DNA of 5,416 nucleotides, taken from assembly GCA_937892405.1 (NCBI GenBank), contig CALAFS010000173.1, positions 1 to 5,416 on the forward strand. Reading direction: 5' to 3'. How positions within the stretch are numbered: the stretch's first letter is position 1; every line of letters begins with the position of its first letter. Under the pieces are notes generated by a model. It was given only the letters and a program-made list of their open reading frames with translations, ran no database searches and was not told where the DNA came from. Origin of the DNA: an uncultured Clostridia bacterium (GTDB lineage Bacteria > Bacillota > Clostridia > Oscillospirales > CAG-272). The position numbers and the translations under genes are program-made. Below, piece after piece: positions 1 through 4,901 of the stretch.

Positions 1-46
1 TTGCAGTCTCTCCTTCATGTAATAATAACAGAATAGAATACTCTCT
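1..46 (-). promoter_or_regulatory. 5' leader and ribosome binding site of a divergent gene off the left edge
   Basis: Read on the minus strand, this stretch lies downstream of a strong promoter (53-81) and ends at the window edge with a good Shine-Dalgarno sequence, AAGGAG, at 10-15. Nine bases remain between that site and the edge, so a start codon just outside the window would be well placed. An ATG at 16-18 precedes this site and has no ribosome binding site of its own, so it is a poor start candidate. The gene itself is not visible and its product cannot be named. Confidence 0.5.
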
Positions 47-58
47 ATATAGAGAATA
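39..58. promoter_or_regulatory. Palindromic operator-like site over the divergent promoter
   Basis: The core TCTCTATATAGAGA (42-55) is a perfect 14-bp palindrome. After one mismatched pair (41/56), two further pairs extend it to 39-58. It overlaps the -10 box (53-58) and the predicted transcription start (about 46) of the leftward promoter, which is where a dimeric repressor would block initiation. The binding protein is unknown. It could be the XRE-type protein encoded at 216-452 or the product of the gene off the left edge. The symmetry and position are seen directly; the operator role is inferred. Confidence 0.5.
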
Positions 59-81
59 CCACAACAATGAGGAAATGTCAA
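53..81 (-). promoter_or_regulatory. Sigma-A promoter firing leftward
   Basis: On the minus strand there is a perfect -35 box TTGACA (76-81), a 17-bp spacer and a -10 box TATTCT (53-58) preceded by TG one base upstream (extended -10). The predicted start is near 46. No minus-strand gene begins inside the window downstream of it, so it must drive a gene beyond the left edge, divergent from the XRE gene. Confidence 0.7.
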
Positions 82-114
82 TTGTTTTTCTGCGGAATTT
101 CTTTTCTCTCTTTT

Positions 115-175
115 TTGAAATTCGCGCGTTTTGCTCTTATATAGGTGCAAATATATTCTACCATCATGCTATGAT
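115..175 (+). promoter_or_regulatory. Candidate promoters of the XRE-type regulator gene
   Basis: Two candidates are visible. The better one is an extended -10, TG-C-TATGAT, at 167-175, with no good -35 box; it would start transcription near 182, giving a leader of about 34 bases. The second is TTGAAA (115-120), a 17-bp spacer and TATATA (138-143), starting near 150. The 8-mer GGTGCAAA occurs at 144-151 and again at 201-208, flanking the extended -10, and could be a regulator half-site. Neither promoter is as strong as the others in this window. Confidence 0.35.
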
Positions 176-181
176 AATGTC

Positions 182-215
182 AAGGGGTTGTGCCGAAATC
201 GGTGCAAAAAACAAA
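182..215 (+). promoter_or_regulatory. Leader hairpin between a Shine-Dalgarno-like AAGGGG and the start codon
   Basis: The bases at 188-195 and 200-207 form an 8-bp stem (two G-U pairs) closed by the loop AAAT. Directly upstream lies AAGGGG (182-187), which can pair with the anti-Shine-Dalgarno sequence with one wobble. In linear sequence it is 28 bases from the ATG at 216, too far for normal initiation. With the hairpin folded, only 8 unpaired bases (208-215) separate the stem from the ATG. The pairing is read directly; the idea that the fold sets the spacing is inference. Confidence 0.35.
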
Positions 216-452
216 ATGAACGCTGTCATTCAGAAAAAAGTCGGGCAAAATATCAGAAGACTGCGCAAGGCGCAAGGCATGACGCAGGAGATCCTCGCCG
301 CGAAGTTGCAGCTTCGCGGGTGTGACATCACACGCAGTGCGGTCGCAAAGATCGAAGTCGGCGCGCGGCATCTTTACCCTGACGAGATCATTGCTCTGCG
401 GGAAATCCTCCGCGTTTCTTACGAGGAAATCTTCGATATTTCCGACATATGA
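216..452 (+). CDS. Small XRE/HTH_3 family DNA-binding regulator
   Basis: This 78-residue protein is almost entirely one Cro/C1-type helix-turn-helix domain. It begins VGQNIRRLRKAQGMTQEILA, contains the recognition-helix pattern ITRSAVAKIEVGARH, and ends with the typical VSYEEIF. No effector, dimerisation or membrane domain is present, so it is a stand-alone repressor-type protein that probably dimerises through the domain itself. I chose the ATG at 216 because the domain begins about eight residues later. Earlier in-frame ATGs (75, 171, 177) lack a well-placed ribosome binding site, and the segment from 75 would overlap the opposite-strand promoter. There is no strong Shine-Dalgarno directly upstream of 216 (see the leader hairpin). 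It is transcribed away from the leftward promoter and converges on sigG. Its targets are unknown; the nearby palindrome at 39-58 is one candidate. Confidence 0.8.
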   Translation: MNAVIQKKVGQNIRRLRKAQGMTQEILAAKLQLRGCDITRSAVAKIEVGARHLYPDEIIALREILRVSYEEIFDISDI

Positions 453-480
453 GAAGAATTATTTACAAATATACAGACGA

Positions 481-528
481 AAAGCACCGTGCAGAGCATT
501 TTGCTTTGTGCGGTGCTTTTGTTTTTTG
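481..528 (+). terminator. Intrinsic terminator of the XRE gene
   Basis: AAAGCACCG (481-489) pairs with CGGTGCTTT (511-519). Pairing continues inward with a few G-U pairs to an 18-bp hairpin with a TTT loop. A T6 run (522-527) follows on the plus strand. It sits in the gap between the convergent XRE and sigG genes. Read on the minus strand the same hairpin is followed by only a short T run, so it may also stop sigG transcripts, but less efficiently. Confidence 0.8.
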
Positions 529-536
529 CGTTTTTC

Positions 537-1313
537 CTATTCCATCATTTTCCTTAGCTTACCGATCGCGCCCTTTTCAAGGCGGGAGACCTGTGCCTGT
601 GAAATGCCGATCTCGGCGGCGATCTCCATCTGGGTTCTGCCTTTGTAAAAGCGGCGGGTGATGATCCCAAGCTCCCGCGGCGTCAGTTTTTTAAGTGCTT
701 CTTTCAGAGAGATATTCTCGACCCAGGTATCGTCGGTCGACTCATCGTCCTTGATCTGATCAATGACATAAACGGAATCCTCGCCGTCATTATACACCGA
801 GTCATACAAGGACATCGGCTCAATGATGGCTTCGAGCGCGCGGGAAACGCTCTTTTCGCTCTCTCCGAGGCGAGCGGCGATCTCCGGGACGGTGGCGTCG
901 CGCGCCTCCTTCTTTGAAATCTCTTCCCTGACCTGCAACGCCTTATAGGCGAGGTCGCGCATACCGCGGCTGACGCGCACCGAGTTGTTGTCTCTGAGAT
1001 ATCGCCGCACCTCGCCGATAATCATCGGCACGGCATAAGTGGAAAAGCGCACATTCAGCTCGGTATTGAAGTTGTCGATCGCCTTGAGAAGTCCGACACA
1101 GCCGACCTGAAAAAGGTCGTCGACACTCTCGCGCCGTGCCTGAAAGCGTCCGATCACGCTGAGGACGAGCCGCAGATTCCCCATCACGAGCTCTTCCCTT
1201 GCGCCCTCGTCCCCTTCATGTGCGCGCTTCAGAAGAACCTGTTTTTCTTCCTCGGTCAAAGTCTTTAACCCCGAAGTATTGACACCGCAAATTTCAACTT
1301 TACTTGTTCGCAT
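537..1313 (-). CDS. sigG: RNA polymerase sporulation sigma factor SigG
   Basis: This 258-residue sigma-70 family protein directs late forespore transcription in endospore formers, including genes for small acid-soluble proteins and germination. The N-terminal KVEICGVNTSGL (5-16) is a SigG hallmark. Region 2 is intact: DDLFQVGCVGLLKAIDNF (65-82) and FSTYAVPMIIGEVRRYLRD (90-108). Region 3 follows, then region 4 with the helix-turn-helix TQMEIAAEIGISQAQVSRL (227-245). The length matches the roughly 260 residues of Bacillus SigG. The start at 1313 is fixed by AAAGGAAG at 1323-1330 and by agreement with known SigG N-termini; the reading frame stays open further upstream but crosses a terminator and the neighbouring gene. 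In Bacillus and many clostridia the gene follows spoIIGA-sigE. Here it stands alone, downstream of a phosphoribosyltransferase unit that has its own terminator. A SigF-type promoter and a leader hairpin lie upstream. Confidence 0.95.
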   Translation of the reverse strand: MRTSKVEICGVNTSGLKTLTEEEKQVLLKRAHEGDEGAREELVMGNLRLVLSVIGRFQARRESVDDLFQVGCVGLLKAIDNFNTELNVRFSTYAVPMIIGEVRRYLRDNNSVRVSRGMRDLAYKALQVREEISKKEARDATVPEIAARLGESEKSVSRALEAIIEPMSLYDSVYNDGEDSVYVIDQIKDDESTDDTWVENISLKEALKKLTPRELGIITRRFYKGRTQMEIAAEIGISQAQVSRLEKGAIGKLRKMME

Positions 1314-1322
1314 CGGGCAAAA

Positions 1323-1363
1323 CTTCCTTTTGTTTTTCGGGAAGCCTCGGGGCTTCTTCCGAT
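1323..1363 (-). promoter_or_regulatory. Leader hairpin of sigG that competes with Shine-Dalgarno pairing
   Basis: On the minus strand GAAGCC (1351-1356) pairs with GGCTTC (1341-1346) around a CCGA tetraloop. The 3' arm contains CTTCC (1340-1344), which could instead pair with GGAAG of the ribosome binding site (1323-1327) across a 12-base loop. ATCGG (1359-1363) near the predicted 5' end also complements CCGAT at the start codon. So at least two exclusive folds exist, one of which masks the ribosome binding site. The pairings are visible; a role in limiting translation is inference. No T run follows, so this is not a terminator. Confidence 0.4.
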
Positions 1364-1367
1364 AGCC

Positions 1368-1398
1368 AAAGTATTGCCCGCGGAGGGGTGGTTTACGC
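1368..1398 (-). promoter_or_regulatory. Candidate SigF/SigG-type promoter of sigG
   Basis: On the minus strand GGCAATACTTT (1368-1378) fits the SigF -10 pattern GGNNANANTNR at all fixed positions except the last. A 15-bp spacer separates it from GCGTA (1394-1398), four of five matches to the SigF -35 pattern GYATA. No convincing sigma-A promoter is visible in the 180 bases upstream of sigG. The Bacillus gene is switched on by SigF in the forespore, so the match is biologically sensible, but the motif is short. Confidence 0.45.
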
Positions 1399-1492
1399 GA
1401 TTTTACGACTGGAAATAAAAGACAGCGGAAAAATCCAAAATTCAGAAGAGAGAATGCAGAAATTTCTCTTTCCCGGTACAGGAAATGATCGT

Positions 1493-1537
1493 GCAAAAAG
1501 AAAAGCCTTCTCCGCGGGAGAAGGCTTTTCTTTTTGC
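1493..1537 (-). terminator. 45-bp palindromic terminator after the phosphoribosyltransferase gene
   Basis: Positions 1493-1513 and 1517-1537 are perfect 21-bp inverted arms with a GCG loop. The GC-rich core GCCTTCTCC is flanked by A-rich and T-rich tracts that also pair. Both strands therefore read as a strong stem followed by a T-rich tail. It lies 38 bases beyond the stop codon of the phosphoribosyltransferase gene and isolates it from sigG. Confidence 0.9.
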
Positions 1538-1575
1538 TATAAGGTGACGCGAAGTCACTTCCAAAGAACTTGTTT

Positions 1576-2127
1576 TTACAGCTCGTTGCCCTGTCCGTCG
1601 AAGAGCGGGAGCTTTCCGAGGCAGGTAATGTCATGGCGCTCGATGGCGTCGCCCTCGGCGAGGATCGCCATCTTACCGACGATCTGACCGCCCGACTGCT
1701 CGACAAGGCTTTCCAGTGCGTGGAGCGAGCCGCCCGTGCTGATGACATCGTCGACGATCAGGACGCGCTTGCCCTTCATGTACTCGGCATCATCGCCGTT
1801 GATATAGAGGGTCTGCTTCGCAGCGGTGGTGATCGACTGCACCTCGCACTTCACGACATCTCTCATATAGAGCTTTACCGACTTTCTTGCGAGGATATAG
1901 CGGTTCTTCCCCGAGATACGGCACATCGCGTGGATCAGGGGAATTCCCTTCGACTCCGCGGTAATCATGACATCGTGCTCGGGTGCCTTCTTATAAAGTT
2001 CGGCGGCACAGCGCTCGGTCAGCTCGACATCGCCGAAGAGAATGAACGCCGCAATGTTCATATTATCGCCGATCGGGCAAAGCGGGAGATCGCGCTCGAT
2101 ACCGGCAACCTTCAATCTGTATACCAT
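1576..2127 (-). CDS. Type I phosphoribosyltransferase, adenine phosphoribosyltransferase-like
   Basis: This 183-residue cytoplasmic protein has a type I phosphoribosyltransferase fold. The PRPP-binding loop RVLIVDDVISTGGS (121-134) carries the two adjacent acidic residues and the TGG turn expected of the family. Upstream, VMITAESKGIPL (53-64) and the ARK motif (80-82) match the core of the COG0503 group (Apt, Xpt and the PurR effector domain). Apt joins adenine and PRPP to form AMP in purine salvage. The usual Apt motif EARGF is replaced by AESKGIP, so the substrate base could differ from adenine, and no symbol is given. The short N-terminal segment YRLKVAGIERDLPLCPI has no DNA-binding look, which argues against a PurR-type regulator. 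The start is supported by GTGAGG at 2136-2141, eight bases upstream. Its own promoter and terminator make it a single-gene unit. Confidence 0.8.
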   Translation of the reverse strand: MVYRLKVAGIERDLPLCPIGDNMNIAAFILFGDVELTERCAAELYKKAPEHDVMITAESKGIPLIHAMCRISGKNRYILARKSVKLYMRDVVKCEVQSITTAAKQTLYINGDDAEYMKGKRVLIVDDVISTGGSLHALESLVEQSGGQIVGKMAILAEGDAIERHDITCLGKLPLFDGQGNEL

Positions 2128-2162
2128 AATGAATACCTCACTATCCGTTTTTTACCTTAAAC

Positions 2163-2191
2163 AGTATACAACACTTTTTTCTTTTTTTCAA
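2163..2191 (-). promoter_or_regulatory. Sigma-A promoter of the phosphoribosyltransferase gene
   Basis: On the minus strand TTGAAA (2186-2191), a 17-bp spacer made almost wholly of purines, and TATACT (2163-2168). The predicted start is near 2156, leaving a leader of about 29 bases. That is too short for a purine riboswitch. Further A/T tracts upstream (2192-2222) could act as an UP element. Confidence 0.8.
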
Positions 2192-2409
2192 GAGTTTTTT
2201 GCTCAATTTTACAGAAAACTTTTTGTGAAGAAGGTGCAAAGAAAGAGCGAGACGAAGAAACGAGGGCGTCTCGCACGCGCATGGTGAAGGGCGAGGGACG
2301 GGGAAAGCGGATTACCGGAGTGTTACAGCTCTCTTCCGAACCCACCGATTGCAATCAAAGGGTGAAGGGGCGGACACTTATTTTTCCAAGTATCACAGTT
2401 AAAAATATG
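2192..2409. other. Non-coding stretch with one clear hairpin
   Basis: I see no gene here. The only strong structure is GCGAGACG (2247-2254) pairing with CGTCTCGC (2267-2274). On the minus strand it is followed by TCTTTCTTTG, so it may be a weak extra terminator or insulator upstream of the phosphoribosyltransferase promoter. A 10-bp palindrome GATTGCAATC lies at 2347-2356. The one minus-strand open frame across this part (2157-2354) has no ribosome binding site and runs through the promoter. Confidence 0.5.
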
Positions 2410-2556
2410 GCGATATGAGAATAATTGTTTGCATATCGTGAATTTGCGAAGAAAATTCACTTGCTTTTTTCTTTGCGTATCGCGGGCGACCGATGGTCAC
2501 CCCTACGAGGTGTAGATTTCTCTGCTCCGTGTCAAACAGGTACAAATCTACCGGTG
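2410..2556. repeat. Cluster of four small hairpins, likely an intergenic repeat element
   Basis: Four inverted repeats stand in series: CGATATG/CATATCG (2411-2417/2432-2438), GTGAATTT/AAATTCAC (2438-2445/2453-2460), GGGCGACC/GGTCACCC (2484-2491/2495-2502, one mismatch, loop GAT), and GTAGATTT/AAATCTAC (2512-2519/2544-2551). GCGATA (2410-2415) can also pair with TATCGC (2478-2483). The composition and dense symmetry resemble the short palindromic intergenic elements common in gut Clostridia, but only this copy is in the window, so repeat status is inferred. No open frame here looks like a gene. Confidence 0.4.
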
Positions 2557-2563
2557 AACATAC

Positions 2564-2596
2564 AAAAAAGCGGCAGGGGTGTTTCCCTGCCGCTTT
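2564..2596 (-). terminator. Intrinsic terminator of the sugar gene pair
   Basis: AAAGCGGCAGGG (2567-2578) pairs perfectly with CCCTGCCGCTTT (2585-2596) around a six-base loop. On the minus strand the stem ends in a run of six T residues (2564-2569). It lies about 48 bases past the stop codon of the isomerase gene at 2644 and closes the transcript that starts near 4778. Confidence 0.9.
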
Positions 2597-2643
2597 GCGG
2601 ATCTTTCCGACGAAAAGTGTGTGACGCACCTTTCTTTCGGAAA

Positions 2644-3486
2644 TCAGAGTCCGAACTTCTCTTTCAGGTAGTCTCTCGAGATCTTCGCCGCTTCCAGCTC
2701 AGTCATGCCGTCGTAGACCTGATCCTGCTCGACGATGACAGTCTCGGTGCCGCTCTCTTCGCAAGCCTTGAGAATCGCGCCGAAGTCCTGAATACCCATA
2801 CCGAGAGGACGGAATTCAAAGCCGTTCTCTTCACGGGAGGCGGGCTTCTTCGTGGAGCCGCCCTTCGTGTCGATCAGATCATAGACGGGACCTGCGGCGA
2901 GCTTCTTGCAGACGAAGTCCTTCAGGTGCACGATCTGCACTCTGCCGGCGAACTCGCGGATCTTCTCCTCGGGACGGATGCCCGCATAGTGAACCCAGCA
3001 GGTATCAAGCTCGGGGACGATCTCGTCCTTCGGAATGGCGTCGAAGATATAGTCATGAAGGTACTTGCCCTCATACTTCTGGAACTCGAAGTCATGGTTG
3101 TGATAGCCGAACATCATGCCGTGCGCCTTCAGAAGGTCGGCGGTCGCGCGGAACTTCTTCACGGTATCGTCCCACTCGGGCGTGCCCGCGAGCTTCGACA
3201 CTTCATACCACGGCTGAACGACATACTTCACGCCGAAGGTCTTCAGGAATTTGATCTTCTCCTCGGGGTCCTCATCGAAGAAGTCGCATCTCTGGTGAAC
3301 CGAAACGCACTTCAGTCCGTACTTATCCAGAATGTTCTTGATCTCCTCACCGGTCTTATCGAAATAGCCGGCAAATTCCACGTATTCATAGCCCATCTCG
3401 GCGAGCTTGCGAAGAGTGCCTTCAAAGTCCTCTTTCATCGCGTTTCTGACGCCGTAGAGCTGAATGCCTACACCGAATTTTTTCAT
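2644..3486 (-). CDS. Sugar phosphate isomerase/epimerase, xylose isomerase-like TIM barrel
   Basis: This 280-residue protein belongs to the AP endonuclease family 2 / IolE-like TIM-barrel superfamily, metal-dependent enzymes that isomerise, epimerise or dehydrate sugars and inositol derivatives. The barrel strands are recognisable: GVGIQLYGVR (5-14), YVEFAG (35-40), VSVH (61-64), MFGYHNHDFEF (125-135), VPELDTCW (157-164), VQIVHLKDF (183-191) and VIVEQD (250-255). Likely metal and catalytic residues are E159, D161, H187, K189 and E253. The length is typical. The ATG at 3486 is chosen for AGAGGAG at 3493-3499, seven bases away. It is the second gene after the Gfo/Idh/MocA oxidoreductase, a pairing common in polyol and unusual-sugar catabolism. 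No promoter is visible in the 79-bp gap, which holds a terminator-like hairpin, so expression probably depends on read-through. The substrate cannot be read from sequence alone. Confidence 0.85.
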   Translation of the reverse strand: MKKFGVGIQLYGVRNAMKEDFEGTLRKLAEMGYEYVEFAGYFDKTGEEIKNILDKYGLKCVSVHQRCDFFDEDPEEKIKFLKTFGVKYVVQPWYEVSKLAGTPEWDDTVKKFRATADLLKAHGMMFGYHNHDFEFQKYEGKYLHDYIFDAIPKDEIVPELDTCWVHYAGIRPEEKIREFAGRVQIVHLKDFVCKKLAAGPVYDLIDTKGGSTKKPASREENGFEFRPLGMGIQDFGAILKACEESGTETVIVEQDQVYDGMTELEAAKISRDYLKEKFGL

Positions 3487-3513
3487 GGTTTTCTCCTCTT
3501 TTCAGATAGTTTC

Positions 3514-3567
3514 AAAAAATGAGGTCTGCCCCCGCCACGCGGGGCAGAGGCAGACCGAAGCTTTTTT
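3514..3567 (-). terminator. Terminator-like hairpin between the oxidoreductase and isomerase genes
   Basis: GGTCTGCC (3523-3530) pairs with GGCAGACC (3549-3556), with an inner CCCG/CGGG stem (3531-3534/3540-3543). An alternative is TCTGCCCC (3525-3532) with GGGGCAGA (3541-3548). On the minus strand six T residues (3514-3519) follow three bases after the stem, and an A6 run (3562-3567) precedes it. The form is that of an intrinsic terminator just past the oxidoreductase stop codon. With no promoter seen downstream, it probably acts as a partial terminator or an mRNA 3'-end stabiliser. Confidence 0.65.
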
Positions 3568-4738
3568 AGATTTCGGGAATTTCGATCTTGATCTCGTGGC
3601 CGACAGCAGAAGACTTCGAGATACCGTCGAGGATCGCCTGGTTGTACAGGATCTCGGACGAGGGAACCGGAGCCTTACCGCCCTCCTTGACAGCGTCAAG
3701 GAAAGTACGGATCTTCTTGTCGAAGTTCGTGGGAGCGCCTGCGACAGGGAAGATCTGCGGGATCTTCGTCTCAACCTGCTTGCCCGCTACTTCGTGATAG
3801 AGAACAAGGTCGCCGCCGATCGTGCCGTTCCAGCAGTCGGTCGAGGGGATACGGAGACCGCCCTTCGTACCGAGGATGATGGAGTCGCCGGGGGTGTTGA
3901 TGTTCATCGCCCATGCAATACGGAAGTCAAGAATGATGTCGCCTTCCATACGGACAAAGCCGGCAGCGAAGTCATCGACTTCAAACTTCTTCGCATACTC
4001 GGGGTGACCGGTCGCGACATAGTTCGAGTAATTCGGGTCGGTGCCGAAGAAGTTCGACTTATAACCCGAGACGGTCAGGGGCTTCGGATAACCGACGGCG
4101 TTCAGCACCATATCGAGAGAATAGCATCCGATATCGCCGAGAGCGCCGAGACCTGCGGTCTTGTCTTCGATGAAGGTGGTACCGAACGGGGTCGGAATAC
4201 CGCGACGGCGTCCGCCACCCGTCTGGATGTAGTAGATCTTACCGAGGACACCCGAACGAACGATCGCCTTGACCATCTTCATGTTCTCGTCCATTCTGGG
4301 CTGGAAACCGATGGAAAGGATTTTGCCGCTCTTCTTCTCGGCACGCATGACCTCGACCGCCTCTTCGGTGGTGACGGTGAAGGGCTTCTCAAGCAGGACA
4401 TTGAGTCCGGCATTCAGCGCTTCGATTGCGCAGGGGGCATGCTGACGGTTGTATGTACAGATGGAAACCGCGTCGAGCTTCAGCGATTTATCGGCAACCA
4501 TTGCCGCACCGCTCGGATAGCACTTTACATTCTCAAGACCGTACCCCTTGAAAAACGCCTCCGCTTTTCCGGGAACAAGGTCGGCACCCGCGACGATCTC
4601 GACGTCGGGCTGCTTCAGATAAGACTGCATGTGTGCACCAGCGATCCAACCGGTACCGATGATACCGACACGAACCTTGCGGCTTGCATCAATTGTCTTC
4701 TTTTCCTGATTCTTTTCAAACGCGTTCAAATCAGCCAT
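3566..4738 (-). CDS. Gfo/Idh/MocA family NAD(P)-dependent oxidoreductase
   Basis: This 390-residue cytoplasmic enzyme belongs to the family that oxidises or reduces hydroxyl or keto groups on sugars, inositols and related compounds using a bound nicotinamide cofactor. The Rossmann fold begins with VRVGIIGTGWIAGAH (22-36), and D53 at the end of the second strand suggests NAD preference. The catalytic lysine lies in EKP (117-119, K118). The C-terminal substrate domain holds LGDIGCYSLD (200-209), where the usual His of GDxGxH is Tyr206, a variant known in glucose-fructose oxidoreductase-like members. About 20 polar residues precede the Rossmann fold. AAAGGAG at 4747-4753, eight bases upstream, supports the start at 4738. 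It is the first gene of a two-gene unit with the isomerase and has a near-consensus promoter. An inositol- or sugar-dehydrogenase role fits, but the substrate is not determined. Confidence 0.9.
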   Translation of the reverse strand: MADLNAFEKNQEKKTIDASRKVRVGIIGTGWIAGAHMQSYLKQPDVEIVAGADLVPGKAEAFFKGYGLENVKCYPSGAAMVADKSLKLDAVSICTYNRQHAPCAIEALNAGLNVLLEKPFTVTTEEAVEVMRAEKKSGKILSIGFQPRMDENMKMVKAIVRSGVLGKIYYIQTGGGRRRGIPTPFGTTFIEDKTAGLGALGDIGCYSLDMVLNAVGYPKPLTVSGYKSNFFGTDPNYSNYVATGHPEYAKKFEVDDFAAGFVRMEGDIILDFRIAWAMNINTPGDSIILGTKGGLRIPSTDCWNGTIGGDLVLYHEVAGKQVETKIPQIFPVAGAPTNFDKKIRTFLDAVKEGGKAPVPSSEILYNQAILDGISKSSAVGHEIKIEIPEI

Positions 4739-4784
4739 GATAGCTTCTCCTTTGTTTTCGGGATAGATTTCCCTTACTGCTTTT

Positions 4785-4813
4785 ATTATACATGTTTATT
4801 TTCTTATTTTCAA
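4785..4813 (-). promoter_or_regulatory. Near-consensus sigma-A promoter of the sugar gene pair
   Basis: On the minus strand TTGAAA (4808-4813), a 17-bp spacer and a perfect TATAAT (4785-4790). The predicted start is near 4778, about 40 bases before the start codon. A small GGGA/TCCC hairpin (4760-4763/4770-4773) lies near the 5' end of the message. The upstream sequence (4814-4860) is A/T-rich. I see no clear cre site or other operator, so a strong basal promoter is implied unless an unrecognised repressor acts. Confidence 0.85.
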
Positions 4814-4901
4814 GACCTATTTTTGCTTTTTGTTGTACGATTTTGACTTTTTTAGATAATTTCTCTCTTTTCGACGGTTGACGGAACGCATTTTTTATCC
4901 G

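Noticed and set aside
75..215. N-terminal extension of the XRE protein from the ATG at 75 (or 171/177)
   Set aside because: The extension is Phe-rich and unlike the family, overlaps the opposite-strand promoter, and has no properly spaced ribosome binding site. The domain itself begins near 216.
1314..1748. Upstream extension of the sigG reading frame
   Set aside because: It crosses the 45-bp terminator and runs within the phosphoribosyltransferase gene in another frame; known SigG proteins begin at the position I chose.
1570..2160. Plus-strand open frame of about 196 residues
   Set aside because: It is a shadow of the phosphoribosyltransferase gene on the other strand, with no ribosome binding site or recognisable domain.
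2128..2162. Purine riboswitch in front of the phosphoribosyltransferase gene
   Set aside because: The predicted leader is only about 29 bases, far too short for the aptamer, and no purine-aptamer core is visible.
2157..2354. Minus-strand open frame of 65 residues upstream of the phosphoribosyltransferase gene
   Set aside because: It runs through the clear sigma-A promoter, has no ribosome binding site and its composition is not protein-like.
2399..2629. Minus-strand open frame of 76 residues in the hairpin cluster
   Set aside because: It covers the terminator and all four hairpins, and has no ribosome binding site; it reads like translated repeat sequence.
2425..4846. Long plus-strand open frames (2425-3522 and 3464-4846)
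   Set aside because: They are antisense to the isomerase and oxidoreductase genes, whose domains and ribosome binding sites are unambiguous.
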